From positions 1 to 47,047 of IMG/VR virus record IMGVR_UViG_3300034685_000097: a stretch of 47,047 nt of DNA. One strand, given 5' to 3'. Shown piece by piece: positions 1 to 7,719 of this stretch. Below the pieces are notes generated by a model, which saw nothing but the letters and a program-made list of their open reading frames with translations, made no database searches and had not been told where the DNA came from. Within the stretch, counting starts at the first letter, position 1. Every line of letters starts with the position of its first letter. The position numbers and the translations under genes are program-made. The DNA is from a virus.

Positions 1-1
1 G

Positions 2-91
2 ACCGTTCCTACCCATCAGAACTTTTACAGAGCCACCTTAGAGCCTGAAACTTGGGCATCATTTCAGGGTAAGATAATTATTCCAACGTAG
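2..91 (+). CDS. tnpB: C-terminal end of TnpB (IS605 OrfB), 5' truncated by window edge
   Basis: The frame is open from the first bases and ends at TAG 89-91. It encodes 29 residues starting TVPTHQNFYRATLEPE. Seen: a 'GTVPT...TPVE'-like tail typical of IS1341/IS605-type TnpB C-termini, followed at once by an IS605-style right end. TnpB is an RNA-guided endonuclease that helps retain the element. The catalytic part lies outside the window. If the contig were circular, this frame would join in phase with the TnpB start at 46920 and give a protein of only about 72 residues, an internally deleted TnpB. The identification rests on a short tail plus context. Confidence 0.6.
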   Translation, partial: TVPTHQNFYRATLEPETWASFQGKIIIPT

Positions 92-162
92 TCAGTTAAG
101 ACTTAGGGTAGTCAACTAAGGCTTTTCCAAGCCTCCGCTTCTATAAGCGGTGGGTAGTTGAC
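92..162 (+). mobile_element. IS200/IS605-type right end (omegaRNA 3' scaffold region)
   Basis: Just after the TnpB stop come an AGGCTTTTCCAAGCCT palindrome (119-134), a CCGCTT/AAGCGG hairpin (135-140 with 145-150), and the terminal GGTGGGTAGTTGAC ending near 162. Family knowledge: IS605 right ends form such hairpins, and the TnpB guide (omega) RNA is read off this end into flanking DNA. The flank here is antisense coding sequence of the recombinase, so the predicted guide would match the uninterrupted recombinase gene. The 18 bases at 147-164 recur inverted at 26811-26828. Confidence 0.65.
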
Positions 163-1304
163 TTATTGTCATTTTGTAATAATGCATTTAAATCAGAAAT
201 ACCATCTTCTTCATCTGCTTCTTCAGAATCATCAAGATCAACAACTGTAGTATCTAGAATTGTAGATTTTAAAAGTTCTTCTTTATAGGTATAATACAAT
301 TCATCAAATTTCTGTCTAAATGTCTCATTTGTATTATACATATTAAGGATATCACTTTTTCTAAACTTAACATCTGGATAATTATCTAAATACTGCCACG
401 CTGTACCTTTTATACCTTTATATTGTCTTATTAGATACTCTCTAGTCCAAAAATCATTATAACCACGTATATAATCTAAGACTATATTAATTTTAATGTT
501 TGGTCTAAACAACTTATTCTTTATCAATTTAACTTCAGATATAACACCTGAGAATCCATAAACATCTATATCTACATCTTCCTTTGGTCTCATATAGATG
601 ATCTGAAATGGATGAAAACGCATCACATTTCCACCAGTTATTCTTTTATCACCTAATCCTTTCAAATCAGGAGAGTTAGATGCAAATGGATTCATACTTA
701 TCTTATCTCTCAATTGAGATATAACTATAAATGTCATTTTATACTTATTAGCAACATTTACCAGTTTAGGGATAACTAATGATAACATGTTTGACTTTTG
801 TCCAAGTACTTTAGATGGATCATCATTTGCTGCTAACTGTTTATTTGTCATGGTAGCAGATTCACTATCCCATACCACAAAGAAAGGATCATTAATATCC
901 TTATATTTTTTATTTTCTCTATATGCTGTTGCCTTAGATATTATCTTACTAACCTTTTCTACTGTAAGATCTTGGGAAATGAGAATAGTCCTATCAGTAT
1001 CAACATCAAATTCTTCCAATCTCTTCTTTCCCATAGACTGCTCAGCATCAAGATATAAAGCAAGAGCATTTTTATATCTCTTTTGCAAAGATGATATCAT
1101 ACTTATTGCTAAGCTTGTCTTTCCACCACCAGGAGCACCTGTTATAAGCACCAACTTACCAACAGGTATTCCACCACCCAATATAGTATCAAATAGATCT
1201 ATACCAGTTGGTATGGTTTCAATATCTTCATTAAAACTAATATCCTCAACAGTCTCTTTCAAATCCTCTTCAATCTCTTTTACCAGTTCATAAATATCAC
1301 TCAT
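141..1304 (-). CDS. uvsX: UvsX/RecA-like recombinase, C-terminus replaced by IS end
   Basis: A 387-residue RecA-family ATPase that would coat single-stranded DNA and drive strand exchange for phage recombination-dependent replication. Motifs: Walker A GAPGGGKT near residue 44, Walker B-like FVVWDSES near residue 145, and an L2-like segment GLGDKRITGGNVMRF. The acidic tail (DLDDSEEADEED) is like those of RecA/UvsX. Start: ATG at 1304 sits 9 bases after AAGGGG, whereas ATG 1310 is too close to it. The last residues KSTTHRL and the stop come from the IS605 right end, so the native C-terminus is lost or lies beyond the element. First gene of a replication/repair cluster read leftward. Confidence 0.85.
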   Translation of the reverse strand: MSDIYELVKEIEEDLKETVEDISFNEDIETIPTGIDLFDTILGGGIPVGKLVLITGAPGGGKTSLAISMISSLQKRYKNALALYLDAEQSMGKKRLEEFDVDTDRTILISQDLTVEKVSKIISKATAYRENKKYKDINDPFFVVWDSESATMTNKQLAANDDPSKVLGQKSNMLSLVIPKLVNVANKYKMTFIVISQLRDKISMNPFASNSPDLKGLGDKRITGGNVMRFHPFQIIYMRPKEDVDIDVYGFSGVISEVKLIKNKLFRPNIKINIVLDYIRGYNDFWTREYLIRQYKGIKGTAWQYLDNYPDVKFRKSDILNMYNTNETFRQKFDELYYTYKEELLKSTILDTTVVDLDDSEEADEEDGISDLNALLQNDNKSTTHRL

Positions 1305-1334
1305 AATCATACACCCCTTCTAAATAATAATTAT

Positions 1335-1601
1335 TTAATTATCTATTTCATCTTTATACAAAAACTTCTCTATTAATGATTCTATTTCCAGTTGGCTTTC
1401 ATCTTCCATTTTTTTAAGTCTAGTATAATAATCTGGCAACTCATCTAAATGATCTTTAGCAATACTTTTTGCTAGTTCTTCTTGATCAGTATGTTCTTTC
1501 TCTATTTCAATTCCAGCTTTTAGTTCTTCTGGATCATACATATCATCTGGTCTATTGTCCTGCCCTATAATTTTAATTGTATAACCATCTATTTTATCCA
1601 C
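1335..1601 (-). CDS. DUF5661-like small protein
   Basis: An 88-residue acidic protein. The segment with KDHLDELPDYYTRLKKME matches the conserved 'AxxHLxExPDYYtrLxkmE' stretch I associate with DUF5661, a small family of unknown function. A GTG start at 1601 lies 9 bases after AAGGGA; the upstream GTG at 1610 abuts the Shine-Dalgarno site. It sits between the recombinase and a small beta-rich protein gene in the same leftward operon. No membrane segment or signal peptide. Confidence 0.6.
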   Translation of the reverse strand: MDKIDGYTIKIIGQDNRPDDMYDPEELKAGIEIEKEHTDQEELAKSIAKDHLDELPDYYTRLKKMEDESQLEIESLIEKFLYKDEIDN

Positions 1602-1606
1602 GATTA

Positions 1607-1840
1607 TCACTCCCTTAATAATTGTCTGCCAGATTGCTTTGGTTTAAATGATATATGCTCTTGAGATGACATGTAAACTATTTTCGATTTAGGTATACAT
1701 ATGCTAAATGCAGTTGATGTATCATCCTTTGTAGATACAACAGCATCATCAAGATAAATGAAATCTCTATCTCTTTTAGCTAATGTTCCAACAACAACAT
1801 CCCCATTATCCAATCTTATTGTAAGTACTGCATTATTCAT
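1607..1840 (-). CDS. Small beta-barrel (Sm/Hfq-like?) protein
   Basis: 77 residues. The pattern of short beta strands (AVLTIRLDNGDVVVGTL, then DFIYLDDAVV, then a late IPKSKIVYMS strand) recalls an Sm-like barrel with an Sm1-type '(L)xNGxxxxGxL' turn. That would suggest RNA binding or a ring protein, but the match is weak and no Hfq-specific motif is present. The start chosen is ATG 1840, 7 bases after GGAGGT, rather than upstream ATGs that overlap the ribosome site. It overlaps the end of the preceding gene by 8 bases, implying coupled translation. Confidence 0.45.
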   Translation of the reverse strand: MNNAVLTIRLDNGDVVVGTLAKRDRDFIYLDDAVVSTKDDTSTAFSICIPKSKIVYMSSQEHISFKPKQSGRQLLRE

Positions 1841-2237
1841 TATCATTACCTCCATCATCTGGATCTGGTGTTGCAAAAACCATTCTTTTTAATTCACTCA
1901 ATTTCTCAAAATTCAATTCATATGGTGTTTCTTCATCTTCAGAACTTGGAATATATTTAGCTGTTATCTCTATAGTCTTTTCATGTGAACGTATTATCCT
2001 ATCATGTATATCTAATTCAGTTTTAAATAAAGAAGATAATGTATCTAATATCTCTTTAGTCGAATAAAAGTTAGGTAGATTCTTAGCACTATTCTTAATA
2101 TAACCTAATACTCTATTTTGAACTTCTGTTCTTACATCCTTAATTTCTTCACATAGTTCAGCTAATTTATTTCTTTCTTCTATTATAGAATTAAGACTTT
2201 CTATAGATTTAGCATATTTGGAATTTTTCTCATCCAC
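1833..2237 (-). CDS. Hypothetical coiled-coil protein
   Basis: 134 residues starting with GTG, 8 bases after GGAGGG. Largely helical and charged (SLNSIIEERNKLAELCEEI and later SHEKTIEITAKYI), with an acidic tail (DPDDGGNDNE). No catalytic motif recognised. The position next to recombination genes suggests an accessory DNA-metabolism role, but nothing in the sequence shows it. Confidence 0.6.
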   Translation of the reverse strand: MDEKNSKYAKSIESLNSIIEERNKLAELCEEIKDVRTEVQNRVLGYIKNSAKNLPNFYSTKEILDTLSSLFKTELDIHDRIIRSHEKTIEITAKYIPSSEDEETPYELNFEKLSELKRMVFATPDPDDGGNDNE

Positions 2238-2321
2238 TTATCATACCCTCCAGTATTGTGGCTTTATACTATCCTTACTACTAACGTTTGTCAAGATATT
2301 TTCTTTTAAATATCAGCCCAA

Positions 2322-2795
2322 TCATATCATATCTTTTAATTCATTTAATACATCTTTAAATAGATATAAGTATAATATATTGTTATTATATGTGTTAGCA
2401 CATACAACTTTTACTGGAATATTTAACTCATACCACGTTAAAACATAAATATCATAATATGGTTTAGAGAATACTACACCTGCAAATATGGGATCTCTAT
2501 TAAATTTATGTTTATACTTATTATACGCTTCATATAATTCATCCAAGAAAGATAGAAATTTAGAACCAACTGTTGGCCATATAGATCTCATATCCCAATC
2601 ATTATGGAACTTGCACTCTATAATTATACCATATTTTTCAGGATTGGAAAAATAAATATCTCCAAACTCAAGACGTTCATTACCTGAAAATGGAGATCGT
2701 TTACATTGATATTCATCAAGATTCAAACCTTCACATATGAGAGATGCTATCTTAGATTCAAAATATTTACCTTTGGCTTTCTGCTTAGATGTCAC
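2322..2795 (-). CDS. PD-(D/E)XK nuclease, Holliday-junction-resolvase-like
   Basis: 157 residues, GTG start 6 bases after GAAGGTGA. The core has the nuclease order: KGKYFESKIASLI helix with Glu near residue 13, a CKRSP...ERLEFGD segment with Asp, then the IIIECKF strand (E-x-K). This is the restriction-endonuclease-like fold seen in archaeal-type Hjc resolvases and related phage nucleases. Likely roles are resolving branched DNA made by recombination-dependent replication, or end processing. Its gene lies between recombinase and flap-nuclease genes. Confidence 0.6.
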   Translation of the reverse strand: MTSKQKAKGKYFESKIASLICEGLNLDEYQCKRSPFSGNERLEFGDIYFSNPEKYGIIIECKFHNDWDMRSIWPTVGSKFLSFLDELYEAYNKYKHKFNRDPIFAGVVFSKPYYDIYVLTWYELNIPVKVVCANTYNNNILYLYLFKDVLNELKDMI

Positions 2796-2818
2796 TAAGA
2801 ATCACCTTCAATTATTGA

Positions 2819-3532
2819 TTAGTAAACATCTATTAGTATATTAGGTGGCAAACTCTCAAGTCTAGATATAACATTTTGTTCTAGTGTCTCAGCTCTTTCT
2901 CTCAAATCAGCATTGAGTGGAATATCACCAAATGGAGTTGTTATAGTCTGATATTTATTACGTATATTGCCACAAATTGTCATAATATGTGCTAGTGATA
3001 ATACTAGAAAATCTATTTCAAATTCAGCTGGGATAGTAGCTAAATGCTCAGGATGTACTCTTTCATATTTAACTATAAAAGATGAAGGTGGTTCTCTATG
3101 TGGATATACTCTTATTATATTAGGGGGTATATACATAAATGTTCTAGCTGCTCCTGAGAATATCATTGCTGTTTCTGCTCGTTCTATTCCTTCAACATAT
3201 GCAATAACTTCTTCTTCATTAGCTAATGTATATGTATAAGGATATCTATGCACCAAATAATCTGTTTCTTCATAATGCACAGCCACTACGTTTAATATAG
3301 AGCATCCATCAGGATCAAATATATAATACATGTTTGATCCTGGTGATACCAAATACTGAGGAATATTAGGATTTACTGTAACCCAATTAACATTTGGAAC
3401 ATATTTGGAAAATTTTGGTAAAACAAACATCTTTATTTCCATCTCTATATCATTATCAGATAATTCTATGCCAACATATGGAAAACCTAATTGTCTTTTT
3501 ATATAATATAAGACTTTCTGCATTGAAAGCAT
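2819..3532 (-). CDS. Probable virion neck/head-completion protein
   Basis: 237 residues starting LSMQKVLYYIKRQLGFP. The architecture (helical N-terminus, beta-rich middle, helical C-terminus ending LPPNILIDVY) and composition resemble T4-type neck proteins (gp13/gp14-like) and similar head-tail connector proteins of large phages, but no decisive motif is visible. It lies among replication genes, which is unusual for a connector protein. Start ATG 3532 follows GGAG by 11 bases. Tentative. Confidence 0.35.
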   Translation of the reverse strand: MLSMQKVLYYIKRQLGFPYVGIELSDNDIEMEIKMFVLPKFSKYVPNVNWVTVNPNIPQYLVSPGSNMYYIFDPDGCSILNVVAVHYEETDYLVHRYPYTYTLANEEEVIAYVEGIERAETAMIFSGAARTFMYIPPNIIRVYPHREPPSSFIVKYERVHPEHLATIPAEFEIDFLVLSLAHIMTICGNIRNKYQTITTPFGDIPLNADLRERAETLEQNVISRLESLPPNILIDVY

Positions 3533-3538
3533 CTTATT

Positions 3539-4573
3539 CTATACTCCTCCCCACATTTGATGTATCTTGTCTATAAATAACATTGTCTCTCCAAAGGATA
3601 ATTTCTTTTGCTGATCTAATTTATTGAACTCATTAAAAACTGATAATGGCATTGAATTAATAATCTCGTCAAAACACATCAACTTATAATTACGTTCAAT
3701 TATGTCCCAATTATCTAACATCTTATGAGCTATATCAGTATCCATTAGTTCTATTATCTCTCTTAAAACTTTAATATTGTTAATTGGTTCTTTAATTTGA
3801 TTTAAGAATGCAAATGTTTTCTTAAAACCATATCCTTTAATACCAGGCACATCATCACTCTTATCTCCAGCTATACATTTAACATAAATATAATTTTCTA
3901 TTGGAAATGCTGGATCTATGTCAACCTGTTTTTCAAATTTAGTATACCAATTAGTATGATCATAAAAGCATTTATTATTTTTTGAGTTTCTATAAAATAT
4001 CTTAGTGTTTTTAAACTTTAAAGTCTGAAACATATCAGTATCTCTTGAGTAAATTATATTAATATATTTATCATCGTTAAACTCTGTTTTTATTAAATAA
4101 TGTGCTGCAAAATCACTTTCAAAATGCGATAAATTTATACTATGATTATTATACATTTTCTTGGATGCTTTATGTATTGCTTCAAAATTTTGTCTTATAA
4201 CTTTCTTTACTGTATCTGTTTCTAATTCTGATACAGTATTAAACTTTGTAATTACTCTGTTTTTCTTATAATCACTATATATGCTTCTATGATATACAGA
4301 ATCACCAGAATCAGATATATGAAACAAATTCATATTTATATTGTTTTTATGCATATATTTAAAATGAAAGAGCACAAAATCTAACCATGACATAAATATA
4401 TCTGTTATTGGTTGTTTAGAACCTCTATTTACATCTATAGCTGCCTGTACGGCTTCCTTTATAAATAACCCTGTCAAACAGTTCTTGAGATCTACAAATA
4501 TGTTAACTTGTTTGGAAGGATCTATAACAGAATCCAAATCAGACCAAGATGGATAATATCCTATGAAGATCAT
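3539..4573 (-). CDS. rnh: 5'-3' flap exonuclease / T4 RNase H-like
   Basis: 344 residues with PIN/FEN1-type motifs: N-terminal NIFVDLKNCL (first Asp), the helical-arch basic segment YKKNR, SHFESDFAAHYL, IIYSRDTDMFQTL (SxDxDxxQ pair), and KCIAGDKSDDVPGIKGYGFKK (second acidic cluster plus helix-hairpin-helix). It should remove RNA primers and 5' flaps on the lagging strand together with the polymerase and clamp. Start ATG at 4573 after GGGAG. Adjacent to the clamp gene, as expected for a replisome block. Confidence 0.85.
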   Translation of the reverse strand: MIFIGYYPSWSDLDSVIDPSKQVNIFVDLKNCLTGLFIKEAVQAAIDVNRGSKQPITDIFMSWLDFVLFHFKYMHKNNINMNLFHISDSGDSVYHRSIYSDYKKNRVITKFNTVSELETDTVKKVIRQNFEAIHKASKKMYNNHSINLSHFESDFAAHYLIKTEFNDDKYINIIYSRDTDMFQTLKFKNTKIFYRNSKNNKCFYDHTNWYTKFEKQVDIDPAFPIENYIYVKCIAGDKSDDVPGIKGYGFKKTFAFLNQIKEPINNIKVLREIIELMDTDIAHKMLDNWDIIERNYKLMCFDEIINSMPLSVFNEFNKLDQQKKLSFGETMLFIDKIHQMWGGV

Positions 4574-4588
4574 TGTATGCTCAACTCC

Positions 4589-5320
4589 CTATCGTATTCT
4601 GGTACGCTGGTATATATCTATGTTAATGACATCTGAAAACTTAATACTAACTAGAGTGATAGCTATATTGGTGTTTTCATCATAAAAGATTGAAAGCATG
4701 GGGTCTGTTTTTGTTGGTATATTTAAAAAACAAGCATTATTTAACTTAAGTGAGTATGGTTCTGTAATAACTACACTACCTCCATAGGGAAGTGTAAATA
4801 CAGTCATGGTTATGTTTTTGGCTGTATCTGTTAATAATGCAGATATGTTATCAGAGGATATATTGAATTCTATATTTTGGGTATTTACAACATCAGATAT
4901 CTTCTTTATTTTCTTCAATATATAATCATCTAATTTATATGTTAAAAAGTAAGATTCTGGATTATATGATGTCATAAGTTGTTCATCATATCTGTTTGTC
5001 AATATAGAATCTTGTGGGATTCTTATTTCTAATGTAGATGATTTATCGCTTAAATAATAGGATTTCTCATCTTTAGTTAATGTGACTTCTTCAGCATCAG
5101 AAAATACTGATAACATATTATTTGTCTTTTGTAAATTTGATAGTCTTAATTCATCAATATCAGCATTAAATATACTTGATAAATCAGCATCAATGACAAA
5201 CAGACTATTATTACTCTTTTGATGTATCTTTGCATTTTTAATATGAAGATCATCACAATAACCTTTAATGAATCCACACAATGAAATAAATTGTTTAAAA
5301 TCTTCTTTGGAAAAGATCAT
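4589..5320 (-). CDS. Sliding clamp (gp45/PCNA-fold) candidate
   Basis: 243 residues, about the size of T4 gp45 (228). Two similar beta-rich halves, the second beginning near residue 115 with SYFLTYKLDDYILKKIKKIS, match the repeated-domain layout of processivity clamps. No sequence signature is diagnostic, so the call leans on synteny: it lies between the flap nuclease and the primase/clamp-loader pair. It would tether the polymerase to DNA and be loaded by the 6244-7203 product. Good ribosome site (AGGAG) before ATG 5320. Confidence 0.6.
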   Translation of the reverse strand: MIFSKEDFKQFISLCGFIKGYCDDLHIKNAKIHQKSNNSLFVIDADLSSIFNADIDELRLSNLQKTNNMLSVFSDAEEVTLTKDEKSYYLSDKSSTLEIRIPQDSILTNRYDEQLMTSYNPESYFLTYKLDDYILKKIKKISDVVNTQNIEFNISSDNISALLTDTAKNITMTVFTLPYGGSVVITEPYSLKLNNACFLNIPTKTDPMLSIFYDENTNIAITLVSIKFSDVINIDIYQRTRIR

Positions 5321-5353
5321 TTATATCACACTCCTGTATATTATAATGATTAA

Positions 5354-6253
5354 TTATATTTCTAAACTAATATATGGATCAACTTTATCATATTGTCCAA
5401 AATCTTTATCAATTTTATTTCGCACTACTTTAACGTTATTATAATTTAATCCAGTTAAATAATTGTTATCATCTTTATCGTTGTCAGCTACAATTATTAT
5501 ATTGGGATAATTACATAGTGTCAAAGACTTTATTAATTTATAGGTATTAGAAAACGTACTAGTAAGTGCAGCTGCAAAGATAGCATCATCAGGGATATCA
5601 ATATATCTATGTATGTAAACATTGAGTATATCAAATATACCTTCTGCTATTACAACAGTTTTATGCTGTCTGAATTTAAATATATCAATTGTATTATTAA
5701 CAATAAAAGTATCATTCCCATCAGCAAGGGAATAATTATAATATCTAAATAACTTATCATCATTCAATACTCTAAATATCATTTTCTTTTTGTAATAAGT
5801 TAAAAAACAAATACCCTTCTCAAAAACAATATCTTTTAACTTATTTTGAACTATATCAACATAAGTTTTATATGAGAGTATGTTATATTCTGGAAGAATA
5901 GTATCTACTCCAAGTCTTTGCTTAATGTATTCGTATATAAACTCTTCATATTGTTCATCATTTATATTAAAGGATAAATTTGAAGTTGATGTAATACTTC
6001 TATCTGATGATACATTGTCATAATAGTCTTCAATATTAAGATCATCTTGTAAACCTATCTCTCTTATTAAATATGATAAATGGCCACCAGTACCACAGCG
6101 TACACATCTAAAGACAGGTTTATCTATAGCAATATATAGATGACCATGTGTGGTATCTTTTGAATCTCCACAAAATGGACATCTAAATATATGGTGCCTT
6201 GTATTTGATTTAATATAAGTTAATTTAGTTTTTAATATATCTTTTAATTGCAT
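5354..6253 (-). CDS. DnaG-type DNA primase
   Basis: 299 residues. The N-terminal zinc ribbon (CPFCGDS near residue 25 and CVRCG near residue 50) is followed by a catalytic core with TOPRIM motifs VVIAEGIFDILNVY (conserved Glu) and IIVADNDKDD (DxD). It makes RNA primers for lagging-strand synthesis. It is compact, like phage primases, and lacks a fused helicase; the helicase is separate (29373-31106). Its start overlaps the end of the clamp-loader gene, indicating translational coupling. Confidence 0.88.
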   Translation of the reverse strand: MQLKDILKTKLTYIKSNTRHHIFRCPFCGDSKDTTHGHLYIAIDKPVFRCVRCGTGGHLSYLIREIGLQDDLNIEDYYDNVSSDRSITSTSNLSFNINDEQYEEFIYEYIKQRLGVDTILPEYNILSYKTYVDIVQNKLKDIVFEKGICFLTYYKKKMIFRVLNDDKLFRYYNYSLADGNDTFIVNNTIDIFKFRQHKTVVIAEGIFDILNVYIHRYIDIPDDAIFAAALTSTFSNTYKLIKSLTLCNYPNIIIVADNDKDDNNYLTGLNYNNVKVVRNKIDKDFGQYDKVDPYISLEI

Positions 6254-7203
6254 GATAATTTACCAATTTTTTGATTGAATAATATACATTCATATATCAT
6301 TGCTATAAAATGTGCTACCTTATCTATTACATTATTAAAGGTATTCATGTATCTGTTCAAAACAATATAACTTGATAATGAAACATCCTTTTCGTTAAGA
6401 ATATATCTGATGACTTCTATTGGATTCACTTCTGAAGTATGCATTATATTTCTAATTTGAGTTATATTGTATTTAAGTTGGTCTATATTATTATTTTCTA
6501 TTGTATTAAATACCAATTCTGCAAGGGTAGAAATTGATTCTATACCAGTAGAAAATGAAAACACATTATTTATACACATTGATTGGAGATTATTTATAAC
6601 TGCTCTAAAATCAGGATAATAGTAGTCTACAAGATTTACAAGATCTTCTTCCTCATATGAGATATTTTCATTACCTAATATATATCTGATCTTATCAATC
6701 ATGATACTCTTTGGAATACTAGTAAACTCAAATACAGCGCATCTTGATTTCATAAAATCAGGTATCTTATTAGCATAATTTGCTGTAAATATAAATCTAG
6801 TGAGATAATCTGTATTTATTTGATCATTTTCAATTGGATTTCTAATGATTAACCAAGCATCGTTAGTTAAATTATCACACTCATCCATAACAACTACTTT
6901 ATATTTTGAAGAATATGGTGGTGTTTTCATAAATTCAATGACAATATCTCTCATACTTTGAATGCCTCTATCATCAGATGCATTCAAAAATAATCTATCG
7001 TTGTCATTATTGGTAAAATGATTCATTAAGATCAATGCCAATGTTGTCTTACCTGTACCAGGTTTACCAATAAACATACAATGAGGTATATTGTCTTGCA
7101 CAATGAAACTATTGACAGCAGTTTTGATTGTATTGTTCAATACAACATCATCTAACTGCTTTGGCCTATATTTAGCCACCCATAAATAATTCTGAATATC
7201 CAT
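6244..7203 (-). CDS. Clamp loader ATPase (T4 gp44 / RFC-like)
   Basis: 319 residues. Motifs in order: box II WVAKYRPKQLDDVV, Walker A GKPGTGKTTLA near residue 46, Walker B VVMDECD (DExx-type) near residue 105, sensor-1 FIFTANYANK, and the SRC arginine finger (MKSRCAVFEF). AAA+ ATPase that opens and loads the sliding clamp. T4 also uses a small subunit (gp62); none was recognised here, though a short unknown neighbour could play that part. ATG 7203 follows GGGAGGT. Confidence 0.9.
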   Translation of the reverse strand: MDIQNYLWVAKYRPKQLDDVVLNNTIKTAVNSFIVQDNIPHCMFIGKPGTGKTTLALILMNHFTNNDNDRLFLNASDDRGIQSMRDIVIEFMKTPPYSSKYKVVVMDECDNLTNDAWLIIRNPIENDQINTDYLTRFIFTANYANKIPDFMKSRCAVFEFTSIPKSIMIDKIRYILGNENISYEEEDLVNLVDYYYPDFRAVINNLQSMCINNVFSFSTGIESISTLAELVFNTIENNNIDQLKYNITQIRNIMHTSEVNPIEVIRYILNEKDVSLSSYIVLNRYMNTFNNVIDKVAHFIAMIYECILFNQKIGKLSCN

Positions 7204-7233
7204 GATAATGATTTACCTCCCAACCAGATATTA

Positions 7234-7668
7234 TTATATATCAATATTACTATAATACCTTTTTATTGCTTCCTTAGGAATAATTCTATCACCACGTTCA
7301 TATTCTTCAAGCCCTATTCTTGCATTAATCCATGGATCTTCTAGACGAACCATATCACTAAGTTCCTGAGGTTCTTTAACTCCATAAAATTCACATACTG
7401 CATCAATTGTTTCCTTTTGTTCGTCTGTTAATGTATTAAATGATTCTATCATACCTGAATTTACTTCAAATTTTCCTTTAAGTAATTCATATAACTCTTC
7501 AACAACAGGTCCATTAGCCCACGCTTTAATTTCCTCGAAGAAAAGAGGTTCATTATCCCAAGCTAGACTCCATGCTTGTGAATAATATACAAGCTTTTGC
7601 AACTTCATATTTGGTAATGATTCATACTTTTCTAAAATATATTTGGCTATATCAAAAACAGATATCAT
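7234..7668 (-). CDS. Panacea/SocA-like (DUF4065, GepA) protein
   Basis: 144 residues when started at ATG 7668 (MISVFDIAKYILEK), which follows AAAGGAG by 11 bases and matches the family start better than the upstream ATG. Conserved features: KLQKLVYYSQAWSLAW, then IKAWANGPVVEELY. Panacea-domain proteins are antitoxins that neutralise many unrelated toxins; SocA-type members are proteolytic adaptors. No toxin-like gene lies beside it, only the clamp loader and a fibre gene. It may neutralise a host toxin-antitoxin defence, but that is inference. Confidence 0.75.
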   Translation of the reverse strand: MISVFDIAKYILEKYESLPNMKLQKLVYYSQAWSLAWDNEPLFFEEIKAWANGPVVEELYELLKGKFEVNSGMIESFNTLTDEQKETIDAVCEFYGVKEPQELSDMVRLEDPWINARIGLEEYERGDRIIPKEAIKRYYSNIDI

Positions 7669-7719
7669 TGGGATAATGGCTCCTTTATTTAATATCATCA
7701 ATACAAGAATAGCATATAT

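Noticed and set aside
787-1293. Long plus-strand ORF opposite the recombinase, and similar antisense ORFs elsewhere
   Set aside because: They mirror real genes, lack ribosome sites and domain motifs, and conflict with operon direction.
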